Source: Misgurnus anguillicaudatus
Lineage: Eukaryota; Chordata; Actinopteri; Cypriniformes; Cobitidae
NCBI RefSeq assembly: GCF_027580225.2
Contig: NC_073339.2
Span: forward strand, 41,158,501 to 41,222,500
Reading direction: 5' to 3'
DNA length: 64,000 nucleotides
How positions within the stretch are numbered: position 1 is the first letter of the stretch; the number at the start of each line of letters is the position of its first letter. Positions 36,968 through 47,700 of this stretch are shown one piece after another. Both the position numbers and the translations under genes were made by a program. The notes under the pieces were generated by a model. That model had not been told where the DNA came from, made no database searches, and saw only the letters and a list, made by a program, of their open reading frames with translations.

Positions 36968-37260
36968 TATAGACGGTTTCATCGGACACACGTGATACAC
37001 ATCTGGATCCGAACCTTACTTCCGGTTTCGTTTTTTTAATGGTCTGACTAGTTGCTAAACTGATCTCTTGACCATGCCTCGTCGAAAATAACAAATGTTT
37101 TAGTTTTCTATGTAATCTATGTGTTGTTGTTTTGCTTGTTATATAAATAATCTACGTTTAAAGTACTTTGTTGTTATTTATTATTAGCGGAGTTTACCGG
37201 AAGTTACGTGCGTACCGCGACAGCCGCTTGTTTATGTTGTTACTGCTGAAACCATCTATA
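36968..37260. mobile_element. TATAGACGG-ended element, first of a tandem pair
   Basis: Left end TATAGACGGTTTCATCGG and right end TGAAACCATCTATA are inverted repeats. The body includes AATGGTCTGACTAGTTG, AAAATAACAAATGTTTT and TAATCTATGTGTTGTT, all repeated in the next unit. Confidence 0.7.
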
Positions 37261-37271
37261 AATGTGCCAAT

Positions 37272-37558
37272 TATAGACGGTTTTATTGGACGCACGTGCG
37301 GTGACGCGATTACGCGTCTGGTCAGAACTTTACTTCCGTTTTTTTTTTTTTTTTGGTTTGTTTAATGGTCTGACTAGTTATTATTGAACAAATACCTAGT
37401 TGAAAATAACAAATGTTTTGGTTTCCTAGGTAATCTATGTGTTGTTTATTTAGCTTGTTATATAAATAAACTACTTTGTTGTTATTTATTCTTCGCAGAA
37501 GTAGCATGTTTTCCACAAAAAACGCTTGTTTTTGTTGTTACTGCTGAAACCGTCTAAC
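37272..37558. mobile_element. TATAGACGG-ended element, second of the pair
   Basis: Left end TATAGACGGTTTTATTGG and right end TGAAACCGTCTA. Same order of inner words as the first unit, with an extra T-run at about 37337. Only about 11 bases separate the two units. Confidence 0.7.
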
Positions 37559-37989
37559 TATATCAGCAGGTGACATCAGCATCATGCGCGGTAGTCTGGT
37601 CGCGAACGCGTTCTGAACAACCAAATTGTTAAATAAAATTTTTGTTTTGTTTTCTTTGCGCACAAAGTGCTCGTTGCTTCATAATATTATTATTGAGCGA
37701 CTGATGGAACATAGACCTTTTTGGTGATATCCTTCATACTTTTCTGGAAACGGATTTTGGAACTAGCTGAAATCAATGGGACAGACAGAATTCTGTCTGG
37801 CTTAAGCCTCTCAGTGTTCATCAAAAATATCTAAAAATGTGTTCTGAAGACAATCGGAGCACTTGGTGGTTTAAAACCTAACAGGGGTAAGTGAGGGTGA
37901 ACTATCCCTTTAATTCATTACGTCATGAACATGATAAGCTAATTCCATATGTATCTGGATGGTGAAATCAACATCTTTCCACTATCCTT

Positions 37990-38230
37990 AAAGGCGGAGT
38001 CCACGATGTTTGAAAGCCAATGCTGATATTTGAAATCACCTAAACAAACACGTCCCTACCCCAATAGAATCTGGACCTTCTGTTAATAGACCCGTCCCAC
38101 ACATACGCAACCCGGCAAGGATGTTGGTTAGTAGACACACTCCTTACTGCTGATTGGCTATAAGTGTGTTTTGGTAGTCGGCCCGTCTCCTTTTCCAAAG
38201 CGTTTTTCAAACATCGTGGACTCCGCCTTT
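37990..38230. mobile_element. 240-bp AAAGGCGG-ended element, copy 1
   Basis: AAAGGCGGAGTCCACGATGT and ACATCGTGGACTCCGCCTTT are near-perfect inverted ends. The interior (CCCTACCCCAATAGAATCTG, TTACTGCTGATTGGCT) matches copies at 38858-39098 and 42071-42312. Confidence 0.8.
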
Positions 38231-38857
38231 ACAGGACAAGTTCGGTATTTTACACTTGGGGCCCTGTTTTCAGATTGTTTGTGATGAGGTGGAACGGTTT
38301 TGACTGAAATTTCGACGTGTGGTGCCGGACCGGGAATTTTTGGGTGTTTGTTCTATCACCTCCCACCTCCACAATGGCTGCACAGGTGCACTGGAACAAT
38401 CCCTCCCAAAATGCACCAAACCTTTATCTACAAAGACGTGAAACTCACCGAGCGGTCAGGGGTGTTCACCGACACGCCCACACAAAAATCGCCGCAAAAG
38501 ATGCTTTCCAACAGGTGTTTTAGCATTCGTTGTTAACGTGTGGAACTATTTTTCCAAACGCCTCACAGCCGTACATTCTTCCGTTGAGAGCTTGAATTAT
38601 AGACACTCCAGCACAGTGGTGGCGATAATCCACCTTTGCCAATTGCAAGAATATAAACAACTCCATTTCTGTTCCCGGTGCGGAGTAATATCGTACCTCA
38701 CAGCACATCTAATACAAGTCAATGGAGTTGGACAAAAACTACGATAAAACCTGTTGGAAACCATCTTTTGCAGCGATTTTTGTGTGAGCATATCAGTGAA
38801 CACCTGTTATTGTGTAATAGCGACATCTAGTTGTGAAAATCTAAATATTGTGGCTTT
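38231..38857. repeat. repeat between two AAAGGCGG elements, with inner inverted segments
   Basis: GGACAAGTTCGGTATTTTAC at the start is a familiar fish repeat opening. TCGCCGCAAAAGATGCTTTC (about 38490) has an inverted counterpart GAAACCATCTTTTGCAGCGA (about 38757), and GGTGTTCAC has GTGAACACC, so the block folds back on itself. Non-coding. Confidence 0.55.
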
Positions 38858-39098
38858 AAAGACGGGGTGCATGATCTCTGAAAGCCAATGTTGATATTTG
38901 AATTCACCTAAACAAACACACCCCTACCCCAATAGAATCTGGATCTTCTTTTGATAGACCCGCCCCACATACGCAACCCAGGCAATGGTGTCGGTTAGTA
39001 GACACACCCCTTACTGCTGATTGGCTACACGTGTGTTTTGGTACTCAGCCCGACTCCCTCTTCCAGAGTGTTTTTCAAAAATCATGCACCCCACCTTT
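38858..39098. mobile_element. 240-bp AAAGGCGG-family element, copy 2, TTAA borders
   Basis: AAAGACGGGGTGCATGATCT at the left and ATCATGCACCCCACCTTT at the right, with TTAA overlapping both borders (38856-38859 and 39097-39100). Interior as in copy 1. Confidence 0.78.
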
Positions 39099-39100
39099 AA

Positions 39101-40431
39101 CTGTCCAAAAAAGTACGATTATTAGAAAAAGTACAGTAATGAAACCCCACCCACAGGGATGAAATCAGATCGTACAAAAAAATACAAATTTGATCATACG
39201 AATTTACACAAATCTCGTGAATAACGTACGAATTGCATTGACCAGATTGTGTTGACATTCTTATTTCTATTTTTGGGTGAATAGTAAATCTATGTGATAA
39301 TTTTTTTTACTTCTTCATAAGTTTCATGTTAGTGACATGATGGTAATGGAGTTGTACGGCACACTTCTGAGATTCATTGACCTCTCGTGCTTATTTAAGA
39401 TCAAATGCGTGTGCACTTGCACATACTCGATTACACGCAGTGTGAACTTGCTCCGTATTAAATGATCACGATTTGGCATGCGAAATCGATGTCTGTGTGT
39501 ATAAATTATCATGCCTTATGGATGTTATTTTGCTCAAGGGCACATTACATATGAATTTAGTTGCTCCAATTCCTCACATATGATTCGTTTGTTAACACAC
39601 AGCAAAAGTCTTTTTTTTGTGATTTTACATAAAATCATCTTACATAATGTAAAGAACATATAACCTTGGTATCTTTAATATTGACCTGTGATTTAAACTT
39701 TGATGCTACTTATCTCATCATTAGATTATGAGACCTTACCCTAGATTTCACAGACAGGGTCACATTTAGTCATTTTTAATGTGTGGCTTTGTGATATTAA
39801 TAACATCATTGTAAATGTGCTTATAATTCCTACAGAAAAACTATAGAATGGTTATAATGGTAATTGTATTGATTTTGACAAGAATGGTCTCAGTGTGTCT
39901 CTACTAGTAATGTGTTGGGTTCTATTGGTGGGATAAGAATCAATAGATCACCGTTAAATCCTACTGGAATAAGGCCCAAAACAACCAAAGGAATTTTGTA
40001 ATGGCTTTATTGGTAAACAGCTGATGATACATAATTGTATTTGTAAAGGAAACCAATAAAATTTGTGTTGTTTATTCAGCTGTGTGTGTGTGTGTGTGTG
40101 TGTGTGCATTCTGTTACTGTGCTTATGGATTATGTGAGAATTCATCAGATTAGTAAGATTTGACAGGGCATTAACTCTTGTGTATTTGTGCATGTTTATT
40201 TAAACCAGTACACACGATGCGAACTTACTTGATGGACCGTCTTCAAATTTTATTCTCCATTGCACCGCCTCGGCCGACTGCTACATCTGGACCTTTTAGT
40301 GCCCAGTGATGAGTAAAAGCAATGCTTTCACCCGTGTACATAACTAAACACGCTCTGACACGCGCGTGTGCAGCGAGCGAGAGACAGACTCCAGATTTCC
40401 TTAGTGAGAATGTTTGTATGGAGGCATACAC
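39101..40431. other. intergenic sequence, no gene seen
   Basis: AT-rich, with a (TG)n run at about 40080-40106. A repeated GTACGA-type text near 39110-39240 may be an old element. No protein recognised. Confidence 0.35.
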
Positions 40432-40533
40432 TGTAAAAATTTCCTGTAGTTATGCAGCTGTTTGCCAGTAACTTACTGTAGATTTAAATGTATGTTATTT
40501 ACCGGCAATAGTTTCTTTAAAGTTAAATGAACA

Positions 40534-41081
40534 TTAAAGTGCACCTATTTTATTGCTAAAAACGTTATTGTGTATTTGGTATAATACAATGTGCTTGTGT
40601 GGTTTATGGTTAAAAAACACATTATTTTTCACATACCGTATATTTTTGTAGCTTCAGATTTCACTTTCTTCCTGAAATGCATGTATTTGAAAAGCTCTGT
40701 GTTCCTGATTGGCCAGCTAATCTGTACGTTGTGATTGGCCTGAATACCTCTGACATCAGCCGGAAATGTGACGCTCCTTACCATGTTTGAAAGATTCGCC
40801 CACAATGCAATGCTAACATGAGTTAACTTACAGGCTGTGAGTTAAAGCAGGAGGAATTATGATAATGTCGGTCTTGTCTACATCACCAATCACAGGAAGT
40901 AAACTGTTGCCTACAATCCATGTGTTTGTTGTAGTCCAAGAAAAAGATTTACTGGAGACGATAACTCACGTCATCGTTTACTTTGGGGTTTGTACCTTTT
41001 GCATATCATTAACATGTACTAATAAACACTTACACACCAAAGAAATGTAAAATCTTGAATCAGACAATAGTTGCACTTTAA
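40534..41081. mobile_element. TTAA element with AAAGTGCACC ends (copy 2 of the 520-bp family)
   Basis: TTAAAGTGCACCTATT at the left and AATAGTTGCACTTTAA at the right are inverted repeats bordered by TTAA. The body is the reverse complement of 32375-32895. It shares its right TTAA with the next element. Confidence 0.75.
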
Positions 41082-41840
41082 AGGACATTACACTTTTTTT
41101 GACAATATACTCATTTTCCAGATCCTCTAGAGTTAAACATTTGATTTTTACCGTTTTGGAATCCATTCAGATGATCTCTGGGGTCTGGCGCTAGCACTTT
41201 TAGCATAGCTTAGCATAATGCATTGAATCTGATTAGACCATTAGCATCGGGCTGAAAAATAACCAAAGAGTTTAGATATTTTTCCTATTTAAAACTTGAC
41301 TCTTCTGTAGTTACATTGTGTACTTAGACAGACGGAAAATTAAAAGTTGTGATTTTCTAGGCAGATATGGCTAGGAACTATACTCTCATTCTGGTGTAAT
41401 AATCAAGGACTTTGCTGATGTAACACGGCTGCAGCCGGCTTAGTGATATTACACCGGAGCCGAAAATAGTCCCCTTAGTAACTTTCAATGGCAGGGGACA
41501 TTTTCGGGCAGTGCGTAATATCATTGTGCCTCCTGCATGATTATTACGCCAGAATGAGAGTATAGTTCATAGCCATATCTGCCTAGAAAATCGCAACTTT
41601 TAATTTTCTATCAGTCTTAGTACACGATGTAACTACAGAAGAGTCAAGTTTTAAATGGGAAAATATTGGAACTCTTTGGTTATTTTTTAGCGCGATGCTA
41701 ATGGTCTAATCAGATTCAATGGATTGTGCTAAGCTATGCTAAAAGTGCTAGCGTTCCAAAATGGTAAAAATCAAATGTTTAACTCTAGGGGACCTGGAAA
41801 ATGAGCATTTTTGTTTTTTTAAAGTGGAATGTCTCTTTAA
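41078..41840. mobile_element. TTAA foldback element with AGAGTTAAACATTTGA arms, copy 1
   Basis: Long inverted arms: CTCTAGAGTTAAACATTTGA, TTTACCGTTTTGGAATCC and TTAGCATAGCTTAGCATAAT recur inverted toward the right end, with a GAAAATAGTCCCC centre. TTAA borders at 41078-41081 and 41837-41840. A second copy lies at 44918-45601. Confidence 0.82.
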
Positions 41841-42070
41841 ACGTTAACAAGTCTTTGTCATTACAGAATAAAATGATAAAATAACAGTCTCAGGCAAAGC
41901 ATTCTGGGAACCAGAAATCCTTATTAACCTTTTTCTGTTTTTTCCCTTTAGATTTTATTTCTCAGATTGCTTTGCATGAGGCTGTTATTTTAGTTTTATT
42001 ATGTAAAGATAATGCTTGTTAATGTTTAATGTTCATTTTAACTTTAACTGTTGGCAGTAAATAACAGTTA

Positions 42071-42312
42071 AAGGCGGGGTGCATAACCTCTGAAAGCCAA
42101 TGTTGACATTTGAAATCACCTAATCAAACACGCCCCTACCCCAATAGAATCTGGACCTTCTTTTGATAGACCTGCCCGACACATACGCAACCCAGGCAAC
42201 GATTTCGGTTAGTAAACACAACCCTTACTGCTGATTGGCTTCAAGTGTGTTTTGGTACTCGGCCTGACTTCCTTTTCCAAAGTGTTTTTCAAAAATCATG
42301 CACCCCGCCTTT
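42071..42312. mobile_element. 240-bp AAAGGCGG-family element, copy 3
   Basis: AAAGGCGGGGTGCATAACCT at the left and ATGCACCCCGCCTTT at the right, with a TTAA at the left border. It interrupts text that reads like the right arm of the outer element at 40432-42330. Confidence 0.78.
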
Positions 42313-42330
42313 GACAGTTTTTAACAGTGA

Positions 42331-44664
42331 GGTCCTTGATAAGCATTCAAACCTAACAGAGATTGTAAATAAAATTGTCGAAATAAAGAAAACATGAGAA
42401 TGAAAATATGATATATGAAAAATATAACAGAAAAAGAATAGATAAACAGACTGGGCTAGTTGTCACCCTTCATACTCCATTCCAGATAGCAAACGACTCG
42501 GGGGCCGGATCCAGAACTGTTGACTCTGGTGCAGATCCGGTTCGGAGTCGTCTCCTGTCTAGAAACTAACATTTCTTAGCAATTTAAGTACGAGGCCTTG
42601 GCCTAAATAAGCTATTCAACATTTATACTCTTATTGCCCAGAAATCAACATACAGTTCACTGCATTGCCCTTTTGTGATAACTTGCCCCCAATTGGTTGT
42701 CTACTCAAAATGGGATACAAATTTTTTATGATATCATGATTTTTTTATGATATAAAAACCTTACTCGGATATAATGTGTATTTTTTCCCCAGTCTGTCCT
42801 ATTTATAAAATAAACTGAGAATATAAATGTTGGGTGGTTTTAACCAATAGTTTTTTTTACCCTGGGTTGTTTCAGTTGGATTTTTCCTTATATGACCCTA
42901 CTGAGTTGAAACAACACATCATTTTTTGTTTATAAATGTAACTTTGAAAAGTAACTGATCTGAATACACAATCACAAATTTAAATGCATTAAAATATTTC
43001 TGAATATATAAACATAATTTTATGCTCAGTAATGTTACTCATTTTCCATATTTCATTAAAACAGTAGGCATGTTTCGTATCATTAGGTATGTGGGCTGAA
43101 ATCCTATCATCCTTCAGTATGACCTACAATGTGTCAAATGACAAGTCGACTTCCATTATTAAATCATCTGAATTATAGCATTTAAAATCATGTAGTGCAC
43201 TTACTGCCTCCCATTAACGTACTTTCACGAAGTCAATTCTCTGCCATTAAAGCGCTCTCGAGAAATACTAGGTCACGTCTCATCCAAATCTGTAAAGCAT
43301 CCATTAAAAACAGCGACGAATACTGCTACCAATTGTCACCCTTCTTTATTTATCCGACCAAAGGGTCTCAATAAATACAAAAACATGCAGGTAGACATTA
43401 TGAAGGAAAATAGAGGTCATTACATGGCAGAATTCGGTCAAAGGCAACAGAATGCTCATCACAACATTCAAAAAAATCTGCCTTTCACTGAATGTCAATG
43501 GGAAAAATACAAATGTAGTTACATTGTGCATATAAATCTTGATTTAAAATAAAATAAATTTTATTGTAGATCCAAACGGAGCGTAAGAAAAACCAAAAGT
43601 GGCTGTATTTCATGCAGAATAAATGATAAATGCACAAAATTGGATTGTTTAGTGAAATTAATCTGGAGACATGGTCCACACATACTGTACTGTACTGTAC
43701 TTTTTATATATGACACACGCTTTTGTTTTTATCCACACACACACACACACACACACAGTGCACACATACTCTGAAGTATTTAGGAAGTTGAGGCACGTAC
43801 ACAGTGAACTACATAAACAGCATCTGTCAACCGCCAGTATACACACACAATACAGTCTCTAAGACACTAACCTATACTTATACAGTATATATACACACTA
43901 CCTGGCACAAACACACACTTTCTGTGACTGTTATGTGTAGTATAAGAAAGATTGACATCTTTCCTTTATTGCACACGACGAGAATTAACATACGAGTGAC
44001 CCTATGTTATTTTCAGCAAATTTGCAGCCGGACGATTTATATCTGTGCGAAATTGCTTTAACGCTGCTATTCTCCATACGACAGTGTTAAAAGTGCTGAT
44101 ACAGTCACTATTAAGGACAGAAGTGCTTGTGCTGGATTGAAAGCGTTGCTTGCTTTTCGGAGCCAATTGTTGTGCCACGAGATGCCAGATTTGTCAGGGT
44201 CTTTTGGCAAGTAGAAATTACAGAAAAGTTGTTTTGAAAGATCTGCCAAAACCTCATGATTCTGTTTAATTTAAAGTGAATGGGTTGTTTCGAATCATAC
44301 GGTTCTCTGTAACAACATGACCGTGCGAATGACAGGATCGTATGAGGCAATGCAACTTTAGCTGCAATGCTGATGCAGGAAAAAAGTGCTTTAGGTGACT
44401 CGTGCTATTATTTTTCTAAGCCATCAAACTTTGCCTGAAGAAAGTTGGGGGGAAATGTACAGAACAACACAACACAAGAGACTCATACTGTAGGGTTGAG
44501 GTTTTTTTTGACTTGGGTAAGCAGACGCACAGAACAACTGCATAGAAAAAAATCCTATCACTAAAATGTGACAAAATGCATGTTTATCATGATTATCTGT
44601 TTGACAGTATTGGTTTGAATCCTGATTCATTTGTACTGTATCACCTCAAAGAGTGAAACATTCC
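42331..44664. other. intergenic sequence, no gene seen
   Basis: AT-rich, with a (CA)n run at about 43734-43757. Small open frames on both strands are unrecognised. Part of this could belong to a very long grin2a 3' UTR, but nothing here shows it. Confidence 0.35.
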
Positions 44665-44852
44665 AGGGGCACAGTTCACCCAAAAACTCATCATTTATTT
44701 TGTCATTCGAAACTTTTTTGACTTTCTTTCGAGGAGAAAACTGAGAAACGTTTGCTCTGTGTTTTTATTGTGCACAAAAACGAAATAGAGACATATTGTT
44801 CCTGTTCCACTAAAGAAGTCAATTTAGATTTTTGGGTAAACTGTCCCTTTAA
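44665..44852. mobile_element. 190-bp foldback element (GGGGCACAGTTCACCC end)
   Basis: GGGGCACAGTTCACCCAAAAA at the left and TTTTTGGGTAAACTGTCCCTTT at the right are imperfect inverted repeats. Non-coding. Confidence 0.6.
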
Positions 44853-44917
44853 TCTAAACAGTGCATGCTTTGTTGTCTTTGTGTAATAATGCCATCCCTC
44901 CTCCTTCAAAATGAAAC

Positions 44918-45601
44918 TTAAAACGGACACTCCACTTTTTTGACAATATGCTAATTTTTCAGCTCCTCTAGAGTTAAACATTTAATTTTTACCGTTTTGG
45001 AATCCATTCAGCCCATCTTGGGTCTGGCGGTATCACTTTTAGCATAGCTTAGCATAATTCATAAAATCTGATTAGACCACTAGCATCGCGCTCAAAAACG
45101 ACCAAAGAGTCCCGACATTTTTTCCCATTTAAAACTTGACTCTTCTGTAGTAACATCGTGTACTAAGACCGACGGAAAATTAAATGTTGTGATTTTCAAG
45201 GCCGATATGGCTATGAACTATACTCTCATTCTTGCGTAACAATCAAGTAACGTCACAGCCGTACCATGGGTGCAGCAGGTGCAGTGATATTATGCAGCGC
45301 CCAAAAATAGCCCCCAGCTATATAACATAGAAAGGACTATTTTCGGGCACTGCTTAATATCATTGCGTCTTAGTATACACAATGTCAAGTTTTAAATAGG
45401 AAAAATGTCAAAACTCTTTGGTTATTTTTTAGCGTGATGCTAATGGTCTAATCAGATTTAATGGATTTTATGCTAATCTATGCTAAAACTGGTACCGCCA
45501 GACCCGCAGATCAGCTGAATGGATTCCAAAATGGTAAAACTCAGATGTTTAACTCTAGGGGAGCTGGAAAATGTTTTCAAAAAAGTAAAGTGTACCTTTA
45601 A
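44918..45601. mobile_element. TTAA foldback element, copy 2 of the 41078-41840 family
   Basis: Starts TTAAAACGGACACTCCACTT and ends AAAGTGTACCTTTAA. It shares CTCTAGAGTTAAACATTTAA, TTTACCGTTTTGGAATCC, the TTAGCATAGC words and CGTGTACTAAGAC with copy 1. The right half of the central palindrome is shorter here. Confidence 0.82.
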
Positions 45602-45622
45602 GCATGTTTGAATAGCAAACTG

Positions 45623-45908
45623 TTAAAGGAACAGTATGTAAGAAATGTTTATCAATTAATCATAAAATGGCCCTGATATGTCACTAGACATTAAGAAATC
45701 CTTTTCATTTCAAATACTTATTTCACTGACAACAGTGGTCTGGCCAGGATATTGTCATTTAAAAAGTGGAGTTGCAGCCCTCAACTGATGTTTATGTTGT
45801 CATGTTGTGTATTGGCCACCAGTTGTGTGATTGCAGTACCAGTTTTAGCCACAAGTTTTGTGATTGCAATACCAGTTTTGGCCACAATCCTACATACTGT
45901 TCCTTTAA
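45623..45908. mobile_element. 286-bp TTAA element (AAAGGAACAGTATGTA ends)
   Basis: TTAAAGGAACAGTATGTAAG and CATACTGTTCCTTTAA are inverted ends with TTAA at both borders. Two adjacent short repeats, CACCAGTTGTGTGATTGCAG and CACAAGTTTTGTGATTGCAA, lie in the right half. Confidence 0.8.
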
Positions 45909-46322
45909 ATGTAGTATAAAGTTAAAACAACTTGGTTTTGCAAATTGGTCAGTGCAACCTACTATTTTATGTTTTGACATGTGATAAGTTGACATAACTT
46001 ATAAAAATAAGTTGAAATGGTTTAACTTCATTTTTTAAGTTAAAGTAACATAAATATATATGTTGATTTGACAAAAATGCTGATTTTCTTACAGTGCACT
46101 ATTGTGTTCCATTACACATCTTGTACATTTCTACAAATCTATAATTTTGTAATTTTAATACACAATAGCTTTTGGATTTCGTGAGAAACTATAATTCAAC
46201 ATGGGAAACTGAAGGAAAACAAAGCAAAACATTTGTGAAGAATAAAAGATAAACTTTAATATGCACCGAACATATTGGCCCATAATCGGTATCGGCAAAT
46301 AAAAGCATTTTTCCCACTATCG

Positions 46323-46400
46323 GACATCGGGCGCAGTAACATCATCACTCCTGACTTTGGAAGTTTGAGCAAGAGTGATGATGTTACTGCGCCCGATGTC
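46323..46400. repeat. perfect 28-bp inverted repeat with 22-base loop
   Basis: The left arm 46323-46350 begins GACATCGGGCGCAGTAACAT; the right arm 46373-46400 is its exact reverse complement over all 28 positions, ending CTGCGCCCGATGTC. The loop is 46351-46372. No mismatch is visible, unlike most foldbacks in the window. Confidence 0.85.
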
Positions 46401-46409
46401 GAAGTGCTC

Positions 46410-46631
46410 TTCTGCCACCATACTTACTCGTGTAACTTAAATAGGGAAAGTGTTTGGTGGCTTCTAAATTCATCTCTGTTTGGATCGTAATGAATGAATG
46501 GTGCTTGGCTAAATGGATGCGCTGTACAACAATTAAGTTCATGCATTGAGAAAAGAGAGGTATGTATTAATTCGTCTAAGTTGAGGGAAGAACATAGTAA
46601 AATATTGAAAATGGTGCTGTTTTCCTTTAAA
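46410..46631. repeat. partial AAAGGAAAAC-family element
   Basis: GCCACCATACTTACTCGTGTAAC, TTTGGTGGCTTCTAAATTCA, TTTGGATC and GTTTTCCTTTAAAT follow the right half of the complete element at 62259-62701. The left half is missing; the perfect hairpin at 46323-46400 occupies its place. Confidence 0.6.
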
Positions 46632-46776
46632 TTGCATAAATTAGCAATTTCGCAAAATTCCCATTTATCGCACTTCATGTGAGGTGGTTTTTCAAGCAAT
46701 TAGAAAAAGGAATATAATACATTGTTTTTCACATTTACAGGTCACCCGACGTGCATAAAAGTAACATGTTCATTCT

Positions 46777-47279
46777 TTAAAGGGGCCATGGCATGAAAAT
46801 CTGACTTTTTCCATGTTTATGTGCTACGATTGGGTCCCCAGTGCTTCTATCAACCTAGAAAATGTGAAAAAGATCAACCCAGTAACTTAGCTTTGGTAAA
46901 CCATTCTCTACAAGCACATGAAAAAATAGGTTGTTAAAATTTGTCTCTCCTTATGATGTCATAAGGAGCTCTTACTATAATAATACCACCCCTTAATCTG
47001 CACTATCCAACCACAGCACTGCCATTTAGTGCAGAGAAAAGCACAATTGAGTTTTAATTGCAACAAACCACCATCATTGTGATCAGTGTTTGAATTTCAT
47101 CAGCTCATTTGCATTTTAAAGGACACACCCAAAACGGCACATTTTTGCACACACCTACAAAGTGGCAATTTTAACATGCTATAATTAATTATGTATATGG
47201 TATTTTGAGCATATGTGCTCTGGGGACACCAAAGATTTATTTGACATCTTAAAAAAGTCTTGTGCCATGGCCCCTTTAA
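46777..47279. mobile_element. 500-bp TTAA element with GGGGCCATGGCA ends
   Basis: TTAAAGGGGCCATGGCATGA at the left and TGCCATGGCCCCTTTAA at the right are inverted repeats with TTAA at both borders. The interior is non-coding. I recognise this terminus as a frequent fish element. Confidence 0.82.
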
Positions 47280-47700
47280 ATATGGCGCAGTATGTTTGGT
47301 TGAAGGACAAGACAGAAGTCTTCATGCGGCATCACAAGAACTGACAAGCAAAATACAGCGATTCGACTGCTCAGTATGCGTTGTAATTTGATGTACTCCG
47401 TATGTCCGTCTGCAAAGTGTCATATGAAGTCGAACACATTCGTCACAATGCTTTTTGAAATGACGTTTTAATCGCATATCATCGGTTAATGGAAACAAAG
47501 TAATTTCAAAATAGTTTTATGTCGAGATTTAGAAAATAATGCTAAAGTTTTGCGGAAACCTTTTTAATGGAAACGCAGCTAATAACAACGCAATTGCAGT
47601 TTGTACGCTCTGCACTTCTACGATTTTATGATCATAAAACTATCAGTATCTAAGTAATGGAATACTGGTATCAGCCCCGAAATTTTGTATCAGTGCATCC

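Larger units (their letters stand above)
36562..37912. mobile_element. large foldback element with two nested elements
   Basis: Arms of about 330 bases are inverted copies: AAAGGGATAGTTCACC at the left and GGTGAACTATCCCTTT at the right, with ATATTTTTGATGAA / TTCATCAAAAATAT and GACGTCACCTGCT / AGCAGGTGACATC further in. The core (36896-37563) is occupied by two adjacent TATAGACGG-ended elements. Non-coding. Confidence 0.75.
40432..42330. mobile_element. outer element hosting three nested elements
   Basis: CACTGTAAAAA at about 40430 and TTTTTAACAGTG ending at about 42330 look like the outer ends. TTAAAGTTAAATGAACATTAA-type text at about 40517 has an inverted partner TTAATGTTCATTTTAACTTTAA-like at about 42020-42050. 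Between the arms sit two adjacent TTAA-bordered elements (40534-41081 and 41078-41840) and a third in the right arm (42071-42312). The exact outer edges are uncertain. Confidence 0.55.
46256..47700. mobile_element. probable hAT-like element interrupted by two insertions
   Basis: ATGCACCGAAC with CGGTATCGG words at the left and TATCAGTGCATCCCTAAT at the right resemble the inverted ends of a common GATGCACCGAT-type hAT element. Inside are a partial AAAGGAAAAC-family element (about 46410-46631) and a complete TTAA element (46777-47279). The left edge is approximate. Confidence 0.45.
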
